Shown: positions 11,271-23,014 of the stretch, one piece after another
Layout of the letters: each line of letters starts with the position of its first letter
How positions within the stretch are numbered: the first letter of the stretch is position 1
Source: Acholoe squamosa
Taxonomy: Eukaryota > Annelida > Polychaeta > Phyllodocida > Polynoidae
Assembly (NCBI GenBank): GCA_949317995.1
Contig: OX439043.1
Span: 5,386,501 to 5,450,500 of the forward strand
Direction of reading: 5' to 3'
Length of the DNA stretch: 64,000 bases
Notes under the pieces: model-generated
Told to the model about the DNA's origin: nothing
Database searches by the model: none
Seen by the model: only the letters and a program-made list of their open reading frames with translations
Made by a program: the position numbers and the translations under genes

Positions 11271-11905
11271 TATTTACTAAATTCTTCGCCATATAAAGCC
11301 TAAGCTCTGTCCATGATCCACACTCAACAATCTCCTGTATTCCTCAATAGGAACCAGTATCCTTTAGTCATCACAAACACACTTCCTCTATTGGACTCTG
11401 TGACATAAGGTACAAGGATGTAATAACATTCCAACCTTATCTACTCAGTCCAACTGGAGGAAGTGGGATCCACCCGTGGTGCCATATTTGGAATGAGAGG
11501 ATATTTCACAATCTCCTCTCAATCCTCATTAACATAATCTACCCACAGGTGGCACTCTCTCCTTATGACATGTGTCACTATTCTATTGAGCCACATGTAC
11601 AGAACATTTCACAACACTGTGAGCTGCTCAGGCCCTCAGTATATAAGGTAGCTTGAGCAGCTCCCAATCATCTATACTAAGCTATCTTTTCTAAGATCAT
11701 CTCTCCCAACTTACACCTTACACCTATACCTAGAACCTACGACAGGTTGAGCTATAGGATCGGAGGCAGAGCTTAGATCTTGGCGAGTGTTATCATTGTT
11801 ACCACCTCTATGAAACACTCATGTCAGCTATGCAATAAAAGGATCAACTGAACTTCCCTGGATTCCGTGTACATTCACTTCACCACATGTAACCGTCCGT
11901 TGACA
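11197..11905 (+). repeat. 3' LTR
   Basis: Direct copy of 5283-5979, with TATATAA at 11640-11646 and AATAAA at 11834-11839. The extra length relative to the 5' LTR lies in its longer (ATT)n tract. Confidence 0.93.
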
Positions 11906-12370
11906 GCCGCAAACAGCAGTTGCGCCATTTTTGACACATCGCTTATAACACATGAGGTTAACTTGATTCAACAAGAAATCCAGCATTTGTGAGGTTTAAA
12001 TAGGCCCTAGGCTAATTCAGCACATTGATACACTTTACCTAAGTGAGGAGGTTGAGACTGATAAGGCCCAAAAAAATATTCGTCGCATTTTCTTTTCCTT
12101 ATAATTCTTTTTTACTGACCAATATGTTGGCCGAAATATTGAGTTGTTATCTCTAATAAGCATCACAGAATATCCATTTTAGTCATTTTGCCATCCAAAA
12201 TGTACAGAGATTTATCGATGCTTTACTTGGATGCACGGGAAATGTAAAAATATCAAAAATATGAAATTTATGTGAACAAAAAAATATGAAAATTTTCTTC
12301 AAAGTTTCTGAGGTCGACCCTGTTTGGCTAAGGTAGGTTGGGTGACCGGAAACCAAACTTTTTTCTTGAC

Positions 12371-12595
12371 CTAACCTCGTGCTTCAGCCATAGAGAGTAT
12401 ATCTGTATCTGAGCCAAAAGATTGTAACTGATAACCATGGGTTACAGTCATAGAGAAATTGGACGGAACAGCTGCCTCAAGTTTGACTACATCTAAGTCA
12501 AATGGCTGATGACCACGGGTTACAGTCATAGAGAAATTGGACTGAACAACTGCTTCAAGTTTGACTTCCCCTGCAGTCAAACAGCTCACGGCCAT
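12371..12595 (-). pseudogene. Out-of-frame remnant of GPCR copy 2 tail repeats
   Basis: This frame continues the tail repeats lost from the upstream receptor (EVKLEAVV, SNFSMTVTRGHQPFD, VKLEAAVPSNFSMTVTHG) and ends SMAEARG. It lacks the TAG that ends copy 1, so it shows what a longer ancestral tail of at least three 26-residue units looked like. It has no start context of its own and is best read as the disconnected 3' end of the neighbouring gene. Confidence 0.7.
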
Positions 12596-13676
12596 GTGTT
12601 ACGCTCATGGAGTGATTGGAGAGTGGAGGTGGTGCACAGCTATCCTGTAGACTTTGTGGCTGTACAATGATGATGTCACACCTTGGAACCAGTTGTGGGG
12701 GAACCCCAACATGATGCGCTCTCTGAGACAGTGTATTGATGTGTCCTGCACTGGCCTCACCATTTGTTTGGCAGCACCTGCAACATCTGAAAAGTGTACG
12801 GAATGCGGTTCTGAAAAGCCGGTTTCTCCACACGTAGATTAGCGGATTTATCCAGAAGTTGATGTCTGTGATGCTGACACTGAGATGATGCAGGGTATAT
12901 TGCCACATTGGGGGAGACTCTGTCAGATTGATTATGGACATCACTAATGGGATGTAAAGCACAAAGAATACACCCACAATAAGCACCATCATTTTAGTAG
13001 TGCGCATGTCTGCTTGACGACGCTGGATCTGCTGAGTTGTTGGGGCTGTATTTGAAGCCACTTGGCGACTACTTTTGTGCACGATTCGTGCAATCGATCC
13101 ATAGAATGCAATAACAGCAATGGTGGCAGTTGTGAAAATGGCCAATAAAACAGGTCTGAGAGATGTAGGAAATATGACAATCAGGTTACATTCACTGTCT
13201 TCGGGGATTTCTGAAATGGTGAGTGTGTATGTCATAACAAGGGTTGCCAATGCCACCCAAACCCCTGCCATGAGCACAGCTGCTTTTTTCACACCCCATC
13301 TACTGCTCCGACCAAGCTGAGTCAGGAGAGAGTTTCTCCTCTCCATGGCCAATAAGGCAAATGTTGGCACCTGCACAGCTAGAGTCAAACATTCCCAAGC
13401 CAGACTCCACTTACACATTCTCTGTGTTACAGTTCTTACTGGTAACATGTACATCGAGACGCCATGTGCAATGTCGCTCACAGCGAGACATGTCACTAAC
13501 ATCGCTGCGGCATTATGCAGACTCTTGCACTTGATCATACAGACAACTGTGAGTAGATTTAGAACGATGGCGGCTGAACCCTGTGTAATCCTCAGACACA
13601 TGATACACATGTCAAATACTGCCTTTGGTGTCATTGTGATAAAGTGGATAAGATGCACAACTGTACCTGATCTCAT
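12555..13676 (-). CDS. Class A GPCR, intronless, copy 2 with frameshifted tail
   Basis: This 373-residue receptor is nearly identical to the copy at 91-1281 through all seven helices. I count about seven substitutions, including LAVGD to LAVSD in TM2, R to K in the third intracellular loop and A to V in TM6. C88/C163, MERR and NPLIY are kept, so the receptor core is probably functional. In the C-terminal tail a 2-bp deletion relative to copy 1 (near 12570-12580) shifts the frame and ends the protein after ten foreign residues (ELFDCRGSQT). The lost tail repeats stay open in another frame at 12371-12595. The pair arose by segmental duplication, not retroposition, because flanking DNA and foldback insertions are shared. 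Confidence 0.88.
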   Translation of the reverse strand: MRSGTVVHLIHFITMTPKAVFDMCIMCLRITQGSAAIVLNLLTVVCMIKCKSLHNAAAMLVTCLAVSDIAHGVSMYMLPVRTVTQRMCKWSLAWECLTLAVQVPTFALLAMERRNSLLTQLGRSSRWGVKKAAVLMAGVWVALATLVMTYTLTISEIPEDSECNLIVIFPTSLRPVLLAIFTTATIAVIAFYGSIARIVHKSSRQVASNTAPTTQQIQRRQADMRTTKMMVLIVGVFFVLYIPLVMSIINLTESPPMWQYTLHHLSVSITDINFWINPLIYVWRNRLFRTAFRTLFRCCRCCQTNGEASAGHINTLSQRAHHVGVPPQLVPRCDIIIVQPQSLQDSCAPPPLSNHSMSVTHGRELFDCRGSQT

Positions 13677-13902
13677 GTGCAGTTACTCATCAGTTTTATC
13701 TAGAACAAACAGAATAATGTCCTGTGCATAGAATATATGTAGTTCAAGCACCTGATTTGAAGCAGCTCTATCAATGCTTCCAGTTCTTCTGTGTGAAAAG
13801 GTGATAAAGATCTACTCATCAAATAGAAACCAAGTGAGCTTCCTACCCTGCCAGGTGGAAGGAGGCATCTCCCCATGTGGCACAAACAGGTAGAGTCTGT
13901 GT

Positions 13903-14163
13903 AAACCCTTTAAAGGCCGCTGATGCTGGAGTGCATCATGCCCAATGGTCACCATGATGCACCAATGAAGTGCTGGTGAGACTGCTCACCAGCACTTCAT
14001 AGGAGCATCATGCTGACCCTCCAGGAGTATATGTATCAATCCTGTAAGGTCAGCATGATGCTCCAATGAAGTGCGGACAAGCAGTCTCACCAGCATGTCA
14101 TTGGTACATCATGACGACCAATGGGCATGATGCACTCCTGCATCATCAGCCTTTAAAGGGTTA
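13903..14163. mobile_element. Foldback element, in GPCR duplication right copy
   Basis: Counterpart of 1508-1768. It opens AACCCTTTAAAGGCCGCTGA and closes CAGCCTTTAAAGGGTTAA. Shared position shows that it inserted before the segmental duplication. Confidence 0.87.
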
Positions 14164-14292
14164 AGGTAATCAGAACGTGGAGAAAGTGGTAAACACCAGT
14201 GGGAGGCCTGATTCCTGGTGATGGCCATGTGGGATAAGTCAGCTGAGACGGTTCAATTATCTGCAGTTCTGAATAAAGACACACTTCCGACG

Positions 14293-14556
14293 TTAACTGT
14301 TTAAGGGCCGCTGATGCATTAATGCATCATGCCCATTGGTCGGCATGATGCACCAATGAAATGCTGGTGAGACTGCTCACCAGCACTTCATAGGAGCATC
14401 ATGCAGACCCTCCAGGAGTATAATATGTATCAACCCTTTAGGGTTGGCATGATGCTCAAATGAAGTGCTGGCGAGTAGTCTTCCCAGCACTTCATTGGTG
14501 CATCATGACAACCAATGGGCATGATGCACTCCTGCATTAGTGACCTTTAAGTGTTA
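14293..14556. mobile_element. Foldback element, in GPCR duplication right copy
   Basis: Counterpart of 1899-2128. It opens TTAACTGTTTAAGGGCCGCT. The right end is slightly decayed (GACCTTTAAGTGTTAA). Confidence 0.85.
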
Positions 14557-16859
14557 ATACCCTCTAGCCTTCATGATGCACTAAAGAGGTGTTGGTGAAT
14601 CTGATTACTAATATTTGATTGGAGCCTGTCCGCTGATTGATATCATACTGTGTGATCTCTATGCTGTAATTAGGTATCCTGAACGAACAGGTGATCCCCT
14701 TGTACAAAAAAACTGAGCTTTCTCCATGTGAACAGCGGGGAATTAATATCATGATTTTTCTCCTATATCATCCATTGTGAGCAAACCACTCATGATGTTG
14801 CTAGCAAAATCTCCCTAAAAATAACAAATTAGAAAAATGCTTTCACGATGTTTGACTGACAAATGCAGTTGGATTCAATCAAAGCATGCAGTTTCAACTA
14901 AGCAAAGAGGTAATTCAGATGAACAATACTCCTCAATTTTATAAAGTGAATATCATCTTAATAGTAAATACATTTCTACATACAATTCCAGAGCAATTCA
15001 TTTTTCATTAAGCATTCAATACTAAATCAGCTAGATTAGATATAACACAGGAGATCAAGTGTTAGAATCTATTCTATGTGAATGAGGTCCCCTATGGACA
15101 CTTTGTAACCTGCCTCAAGCTGGCCCTGTGATGATGGAAGTCACATGCTTGGAGGCCACTGATGATTGACAGGCTATCTATCTAAAGAAAATAAACTGAT
15201 TGCTAACTGATGGCAAACTGACGGCCGTCAGTCACTGGCGTATGGCATAGGAACAGTATCCTTAGCCCTCCCTGGCATTCTAGTGCTATTAGAGCTTGGA
15301 GTATGATTATTTGGTTCACAATTCATCCCAAATCTTTTAGAATACATTACCATTGCACACCGGCAGCCAACGCGCAGCTGGACGACAGTCGTCATCGCTG
15401 CATGTTATGTCATGACCTCATGACCTAATTGGACTCAAAATGAGGCTAGCCATCATTACCTGCCTATAGCAGCAGCCTGATGAAAACCACCTGCTTCAAG
15501 CCCAAACACTGATGAAAAACTCCAATAGCATTAAGGTCCAAATTTCATCAGTGGTGCGAGCTAGAGGCAAGTGATTTCTGTCCACATGGCTGGAATGAGC
15601 CTATAGCTGCTCTTGTACACACATCACTTCCTTTCCAGTACAATATTTAACAGTCACAGTGATTATTGTTGTTATAGAAGGGCAGACAAGGAGTTCCTGT
15701 TTCATTTCGAGAATAGACAACGACTCAGACACATTCATGTACCCAATCACCCAATGTCGCTTGAGCTATAGAAGTCTAGCAAAAACGTTTTTTGGACATA
15801 TGGACTCCCGTATGTATGAGGAAAAACAGCCTCCTGGAGGCTGTCTCATCGCTTTTATTCAACAAACACGGACATCCATGTTTGCAACAGGGACGTCCGT
15901 ATTTGCAAATATGGATGCCCATATTTGGGTTTTAGGGTCCATATTTGAACACCACCTGCCCCCTACCCCCTCCGCATTTAAAATACAGACCCTAAAACCC
16001 AAATACAGACGTAGATATTTACAAATACAGATGTCCATGTTTGCAACATGGACCTCTATGTTTGTTTAATAAATGCTGTACCGGTGAAACGGCCTCCTGC
16101 CCTATGTACACCTAGGCCGGGGGCTGATAGGACCCACCATGCACCCCCCCACATCCCAACACAACGGGTATTTTCTCGATCCTTAGGGTCAGATTCAGAT
16201 GTCACTTTGAATTACATAAATGTGCAGTCTAGAAAGTATCTGGTGGGTCCTACCCCCTATAAATCAGCTTAGCAGAATACAGTGCTGCATTTGTTTTGTT
16301 GGTAAGTGGTGTGGTTGCCTAGCAACAGCAGCTTTGCATGGCAACCAAGCCTGAAAATATGCTTGAATGCTCATATCTGCATGGTTTCTTTTCAGCGACA
16401 TACTCCCCTAATGTAAACTTGTATATAACTCTTCTGTGACTTCCATCATAGACTAGGAATATAGGTGATAAAAGGTTGCTAGGTTGTGGTGGCCTAGCAA
16501 TAGCAGGTTTGCATAGCAACAAAATCTAGATTCATACCTGTAGGCATATACTATGGTTTGTGCATAGTCTCCCCTCAAGGACATAGTTCACTGATTTCAA
16601 ATTGCATATAGCTCCCTTGTGCACAACACACAGTATAAACATAGGTAGAAATGATTGCTATCTCATGTGGTTGCCTAGCAACTTCAGCTTTACATAAAAC
16701 CCCATGTCCAAATCTATGCAAATAGTCACAGATAAGTGTATGGTCTCGCCTCAAGAACTTCTATGTATAGCTCCCCTGTCCACATCTCAGAATAGAAGCA
16801 CATATAACACGTTGCAAGGTCATGTAGTTGATGTAAATCTACCTTTTAAAATCATCGAA

Positions 16860-18590
16860 TTGACAGCCACCATATGATGAGATAATGATAAAGTATTTGC
16901 CACATTATTTTGTATATACATATCCATACACATGTATCTCAGATCATCCATGATTACACAGGATTGTAATTCCTAACAACTGTCCCCTCCTCCCTCCCCC
17001 AATATCAAATTCATGTAACCACTGTCATATCATCAAAATTTACCATTGCTGGTACTGATAACGCACATTTAGAATACAGAATATTGGCTCTCAGCCTCAT
17101 AATGTACTGCATGCCTAATTGATTATCTCAAAAGCCTTGGGCAGCCTACTTGTCTGAAGGTAGGTGCAAGGTGGAATTTGCATTGACCTTGGACAGTGCT
17201 GGTTTCATTCACATATTGAGAAAATGAAAGAGAAGGATTGGAATACAATCATACAATTCTCAGGATATTCTCTCATCTGTTACCTCTTCAGAGCATCAGG
17301 CCCAGTGTTATCCATCCTTATATATCTCCGAACATTACATTCTGGTGCAACTTCTCTCATAGCAGTGTGATCCCAACAGCTGGTGAATATGCATGCTTCT
17401 GGACACTTCCGAGAAGGCATGTTAATCTGTTACAGTTCATTATCCCCAACATATTTGGTGTAGTGAATTACTAGTTGACCCTGATAAAACTACTGAAAGG
17501 CCACTGGCACACACACCATTCCACATCACTCACAGTGGACATTGTGGTGGATTGGTCTAGCTTATAGAAGAGGGAAGTGTCACCCATATTGTACAAATTG
17601 CTCCTATCATATCTAGAAAGCACTTGAAGCTACTGTTGTGTCACCATCACTATAATCTGCAGTCTCTCTCTCTCCATGGATCCTATGAATGAAGATCATC
17701 TTCCTGCCTTTGATAATTGATAGCCATCTTTTAAAATAACCAGGTTTGGACATTGAGATGCTCACCACAGTGCCAAGTCATCTATTGCATCTTTTAAACA
17801 GCAATCACAGACTTGACCACTAACTGTAGTTCATTTTGCAGGAAGGTTTAATTAATATGGGCGAGAAAGAAAGCATTGTATATTGAATGACTGTGATGGA
17901 TACATTACTGCAAATGGACAGAATACTTAATGGGGGGTTTATTGCATGTGTGACCACTATCAATGACATCTAGACAATTGGCTCGCAACCTGCCTGTATA
18001 TTGGAGACATGATACAAGAAGTTACCAGTCAATCATCTCGTGTTTTAGCCCTAACTCACAAGGGGCACCCTATCACCCCAATGCTTCACTGTCTCTCCTA
18101 TACAGATATTTAAAATATAAAGTGTGATTGGAGATCACTCCCATCTAGTGGAGGTCAAGTGAACTATTCAGGATCTGGGGAAAATAACCCCCCCCCCATT
18201 TCTATTTTGAGCTGTCATGAAGTAAAACATTCCATCTTGGGAGTATGAATGAATGCATGGGATAGATAAATGAATAACAACAACAACAACAACCCTCACA
18301 TCATCCAAACACACATTTACTACCTTGTTCTATTGTGTTATTGTGGCCAACAATTTAACACAACTAGATTGATTTCCTGGGATCGATCTGATCCCTTAAT
18401 TAAGCCAGACTCTTAATGATCACTTCAGAATCATAATACTGTAGGTTTATTTTAAAAAATTATCTGTCATTTGAGGTCTGTTCAATGATTCTACTTCATA
18501 TTATGCTCTAGCATAATCATGACTATGCCCTTTACCATCAAGGTTCCCTTTCCCAACCTATGCTACTATTAGGAACTATATGTTGCAATA
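16860..18590. other. Unique centre of the long-inverted-repeat element
   Basis: A/T-rich, with frames no longer than about 80 codons. It has no transposase motif and no tandem structure beyond a short (CAA)n near 18275. I see nothing else. Confidence 0.5.
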
Positions 18591-19140
18591 CATCCCTGAG
18601 GCGAGACCATACACATATCTGTGAATATCTGCATAGATTTGGACATGGGGTTCTATGTAAACCTGCAGTTGCTAGGCAACCACATGACATAGTAATCATT
18701 TCTACCTATGTTCATACTATGTGATGTGCACAAGGGAGCTATATGCAATTTGAAATCAGTGAACTATGTCCTTGAGGGGAGACCATGCACAAGCCATAGT
18801 ATTATGCCTACAGGTATGAATCTAGACATTATTCCTATGCAAAACTGCTATTGCTAGGACACCACACAACCTAGCAACCTTTTATCACCTATATTCCTAG
18901 TCTATGATGGAAGTCACAGAAGAGTTATATACAAGTTTACATTAGGGGAGGATGTTGCTGAAAGGAAATCATGCAGATATGAGCATTCAAGCATATTTTC
19001 AGGCTTGGTTGCTATGCAAATCTGCTGTTGCTAGGCAACCACACACACTGTATTCTACTAAGCTGATTTATAGGGGGTAGGACCCACCAGATACTTTCTA
19101 GACTGCACATTTATTTAATTCAAAGTGACATCTGAATCTA

Positions 19141-19784
19141 TTGTCGGCCGTTTTGAATTGCGGCCATATACAGCCTCGCCATTAAATAATATGAAGTAGA
19201 AACATGCATATTCTCAATGAGCAATTTTTTTAGCATAAGAATCAGGAGTATTGATAAAGATTTAGCATGGAAAAACATCCATTTACATAAAGAGGGAGAT
19301 TATTGAAATAGAACAGCATCATATTGGCTCAAGGTAGTGTCTTTGCGTCCAAGGCAATAACGTGTGTCATAGTCATCAAGGAATTCTGCAAAATGTCTCA
19401 TATTACTCGGAAAGGTTTGCCCTACATAAATCATATTAGATATTGTGCTTAGATGGGGATAAGGGCAAGTTTTATACATGGATCTGGAGCGCATTTAAGA
19501 TCTTCCATCTTCCCGACTGTCTGGTACACCTAAATCTGAACTTAAAAACACGTATTAGGGCTTAATGAAAAGCTTATTATGTCTTCTTTCTGACAAGACC
19601 AACAGCTTCAGGATCCAGACAAGGTAAGATAGTCTTAGAGCTTGGGGATTGAGCATACCACTTGAATAACATGGTACCAAAATTGACCCAAAAGTGGTCT
19701 GAACCTGCACATGGATAATGAGCCAAAACGGGTAGTGCATCCCAAGATAATCAATGTTAACATCTTGAATCTTGTTCAGGGGAC
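19141..19784 (-). other. Insertion in the right arm with coding-like fragments
   Basis: The left arm reads straight from GATCCTTAGGGTC to AGATTCAGATG, while the right arm is split here by about 640 bp. On the minus strand several frames look protein-like (ALPVLAHYPCAGSDHFWVN and DDYDTRYCLGRKDTTLSQYD) but are separated by stops and frameshifts. This could be a captured gene piece or transposase remnant. I recognise no family, and no clean target duplication is visible. Confidence 0.4.
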
Positions 19785-20383
19785 CCTAAGGATCGAGAAA
19801 ATACCCGTCGCGTTGGGATGTGGGGGGGGGGGTGCATGATGGGCCCCATCAGCCACCAGCCTAACCCTCCATTTAAATGCAGACCCTAAAGAAAGGTTGG
19901 ACATCTATACATTAATGGTCTTACTTTGAATACAGAAGGTCTGTAGGGAAGGTGGCGTTCAAGTACAGACCTGCAGTTTTCAAATTTGGATGACCGTATT
20001 TGCAAAAATGTATGTCCGTATATACCCTATATATAAAAAGGCATTAGTTCGTCGCTGGTCCCCACCCCATTAAAATAAGCTTGAGTGCTTACCAGGAACA
20101 GATAAACCAAAAGAGGCTAGGTAAAGGTATGTACTTTTTTCAAAGTTAACTCGATTTTTCATTTCAAATTTAATATCTTTAATATTTCAAGGAAGAATAT
20201 TGTAATGCTTCTCACTTCTGTCACACTGATCTTTAGATGTAAGGGTCTATTCAAAGAAAATCTTACAATGCACAGTATTCTATCTAAAATCCGCCATTGT
20301 TTTCTTATCCAAAAGATCACTGAAATAAAAAGTTCCTATACCATGTATACATAAATGCTGCGGGACCTTACTATTATGTATCC

Positions 20384-20796
20384 ATGCTTTTTCCCATAGA
20401 ATTTAGATTCGGAAATATACAGGTATCTCACCTCAAACTTTTGAAGTGGGAAACATCATGTCACTACACAGCTACGATTTTAGCCACATTTAGGTCAAAG
20501 CTCAAGGCCGCAGATACGGCCACAGATCGTCAGATGGCACCACAAGATAAGGCAGATTTTGCAGTGCTAGCGGTCTGTGGGCGACGGCGATGGTGGACAT
20601 GGTCATCTCTGTGCTCCTGAAGTCTACAACATGGGTATTATAGTTCCAGCACCCAAAATCTGCTTGGAGAGTGAGGGAAAATGGTTGTTGGCAGAAGAGG
20701 ATCTTTTGACTGTTCCCACCAATCCAACCAATTCAGTACCTCCATTAGAAGTGAGAATTGGGTTAGAGGTGGAACTGGTTTTGAAGTGTTGAATAA
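20384..20796 (+). pseudogene. Unidentified gene-like 3' fragment in repeat copy A
   Basis: A frame ending PPLEVRIGLEVELVLKC (20577-20792) stops directly before an AATAAA signal. The preceding block (LKLLKWETSCHYT...DKADFAVLAVCG) is open in another frame. An acceptor-like CCCATAG precedes it. Copy B preserves most residues but is frameshifted. It looks like a duplicated terminal exon of an unknown gene carried by the repeat; function unknown. Confidence 0.3.
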
Positions 20797-20817
20797 AAAG
20801 ATTTCTTAACCCACCTG

Positions 20818-21094
20818 GGCCCTGTTTTTCCTTATGTTAAAATGTATTAAAATGATACAAAATAATATCAGATATGGACACTACATACAGACACATACGG
20901 ACCTCTATATGTCACATATGGACGTCCGTATATCACATACGGATGTCCGTATGTTACATACGGACATCCATATGTCACTTTTAGGATACGACCTGGTACC
21001 CCCCCCTAGCCATATTTGATTTTCCAACATATGGGGGTCCATATGTGACATACGGACGTCCTTATCTGTCCGTAAGATAGGGAAAAACAGGCCC
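20818..21094. mobile_element. 277-bp MITE, CTG target duplication, Harbinger-like
   Basis: The ends are GGCCCTGTTTTTCC and GGAAAAACAGGCCC, flanked by CTG (20815-20817, 21095-21097). The empty site ACCTGTAAC is in copy B near 24525. The interior repeats the palindrome ACATACGGACGTCCGTATGT in variants. A 3-bp CWG duplication and GGGCCTGTTT-like ends suit PIF/Harbinger MITEs; this class call is inference. Confidence 0.75.
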
Positions 21095-22283
21095 CTGTAA
21101 CTGGAACATTCTGCTGATCAGGATTTTATGAAACTGCCAATTTTGTCAATGGAAGGTCGAATCATTTATTTTTCCAAGGGGATGTTTGGGCCTTCGTTTT
21201 AGCTTGAAAGTATACAATTTGTCTATTTTTTTTCTCCATCTATGGGAATGTCCCGCTTAGGTAAGAAGAAATGACCTACTCAAAGATTTCTTTTTTTAAT
21301 TTCCACTCCCCCCCTCCCTATTACATTAAAGGTGCTCTGAATCCAGATCGTTATGTCCATACTTTACAGTGTTGCAACCCTTTGAATTATTAAAAGGCCC
21401 TACTGAAATAATTGACACAATGAACACTCCTTTATTTTTCTTCAAAGAAGAGAAGACCATTACATTTTTCATGTATATGGGTCAGGTCGTCAGAAAGTGT
21501 AAGATTTTACCCTTGAAGGGCCTGAAAAATTGATTTTCTGATAGTTTTATGTAACCTTAACAAATTTGTGAAGGGACATCCCCTCACCTCAGAAAACCAA
21601 AAAATACTGACTTGGGATGTCCGGTTCCATTTCTATTGCTTGTTTTGTGTCATGTACCAAAATGATGAAATAAGAGGTAATTAAAGTTACTCTAAGTAAT
21701 ATAGGAATGTCCCATTATGCATAACAAACACATGAAATAACAAGCTGTTTTTCCACATAGGTATTGAATATGCACATATGGAGGGTCAAATGCGGGACCT
21801 ATGTGGGGAAAATATTTGAAAAGAAAAAGATTGTTTTTAAAAGGTCTCTGTGTAGGGTCAATATATCAAAGGTAAATATACGGAAATTAATTGATATATA
21901 CAGGATTTTTTAAGTGGAAGGCAGGCTTAATTAGGAAAATGGACGGATTCCTGTCTATATTCCAGAAAACCCCTTAGGGAAATCCCTAAAATGACATCAC
22001 ACATACGGAAAATATATAGGTAGGTTCAGGGGGGGGCTCGGGGGGGGGGGTGGGGGGAACATGGCAGAATACATATTGCACCGTTTATGGTTTAAGGTGG
22101 ATGGCGCCCATGTGATGGGAGTAGCTAGATGTTCACCAAACTTTCGTTACAAGATCCAAATTACATATCTTTCCCAATGGTAATGAGAAAATATAGGGGC
22201 CCCAGGCAATTTTCAAAGATATCTATCCATGGAGATACTGCGACAATACCATAGGTTTATACTGCATTTCATGTAGATAATAA

Positions 22284-22371
22284 GCAAATGTCCACGACCA
22301 GTGAATAATTTTACAGCGTATTCACCAAGGTGTAATACGCTGTAAAATTATTCACTGGAGTGGACATTTGC
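22284..22371. repeat. 88-bp near-perfect hairpin
   Basis: Arms of about 42 bp starting GCAAATGTCCAC and ending GTGGACATTTGC pair across a loop at about CACCAAGG, with a few mismatches or bulges. Nothing else in the neighbourhood explains it. It could be a tiny foldback element or a structured RNA. Confidence 0.7.
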
Positions 22372-23014
22372 ATTTATGCCATGGCCCACGGGTTTAAAAT
22401 GCTTTTAAATAAAGGATTACAACAATATTTACTGGTTTTGAAGGCATAGACTCGTCCCAGTTTGTTTTCATCAGCCATGACACCTTGTTCGACGAAGTAG
22501 GTCACGTGATACGGAGCTAGCCGCTACTTTTAGTTTCGATATGAATGTTCCTTGCACAGGGCAATAGATTCTTTTTTAACATGGCGCTAACACTAAGATA
22601 TACCTTAAACAATTCATAACATATTATTTAACTAGTTCAATCATTCATTTTTTGCGTAAAACTTCTAATAACCATACCTAAATACGAAACTAGTTAACTC
22701 TGTATAAATTTCAAAATGGCGCCGCGGAATATGCGAGGATCGTATTCCACCCGCCCCATTGAATACGGCGTAAGTAATCTATAGTGTCATCGATATTAGC
22801 CATGGCATAATATGTAGTACATTAAAGAGTAGCTAAATTTCTCTATAACCTTTCCAGGATATTGTCATCGACCTTCTGCATCCAGAAAATATATTGTCAT
22901 CATATGGTCCCGGGCATTTTTTAATTCTTTTTCAATTTGAAATAAAAATCTTATGAAATTAAAACACATTTAGAATGCATGGTCAGTACTACCTCTACAC
23001 TCCACACAAGCAGC

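Larger units (their letters stand above)
5283..11905 (+). mobile_element. LTR retrotransposon, very young LTRs, decayed coding region
   Basis: Two direct LTRs (697 and 709 bp) begin TGTCAATGGACC and end CCGTTGACA, and a 4-bp GCCG duplication flanks the whole (5279-5282, 11906-11909). By eye the LTRs differ at about four bases plus the length of an ATT microsatellite. The interior holds a short gag-like frame, a retropepsin-like ALVDSGAS stretch and a possible RNase H scrap, but no reverse transcriptase or integrase frame. Near-identical LTRs with a disrupted interior suggest a non-autonomous element copied by proteins supplied in trans. It sits between the duplicated GPCR genes. Confidence 0.93.
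12396..15080. repeat. Segmental duplication, right copy
   Basis: Partner of 1-3400. It holds GPCR copy 2 and two foldback elements at the corresponding positions, and it preserves the empty target (AGTAAATAC near 14964) of the MITE at 2796-3263. Small indels separate the copies, notably around 2140-2490 versus 14570-14630. Confidence 0.85.
16113..19863. mobile_element. 3751-bp long-inverted-repeat DNA element, 3-bp ACC target duplication
   Basis: The ends are TAGGCCGGGGGCTGAT and the inverse of TAGGCTGGTGGCTGAT. ACC lies on both sides (16110-16112, 19864-19866), and copy B of the host repeat has the unoccupied TACACCCTCC near 23590. The arms are about 640 bp: 16113-16755 pairs with 18597-19140 plus 19785-19863. 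The arms contain repeated GTTGCCTAGCAAC palindromes. The 1.8-kb centre has no convincing gene, so it is presumably non-autonomous. The superfamily is unknown; 3-bp duplications occur in PIF/Harbinger, CACTA and a few others. Confidence 0.85.
15760..21478 (+). repeat. Interspersed 1.6-kb repeat, copy A, interrupted twice
   Basis: Matches 23268-24903 collinearly from CTTGAGCTATAGAAGTCTAG to CATTTTTCATGTATAT. Two insertions account for the extra length: 16113-19863 and 20818-21094. Both are missing from copy B, which shows the empty sites. It includes a palindromic module rich in CGGACGTCCGTAT-like words and a gene-like 3' piece. Confidence 0.85.
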
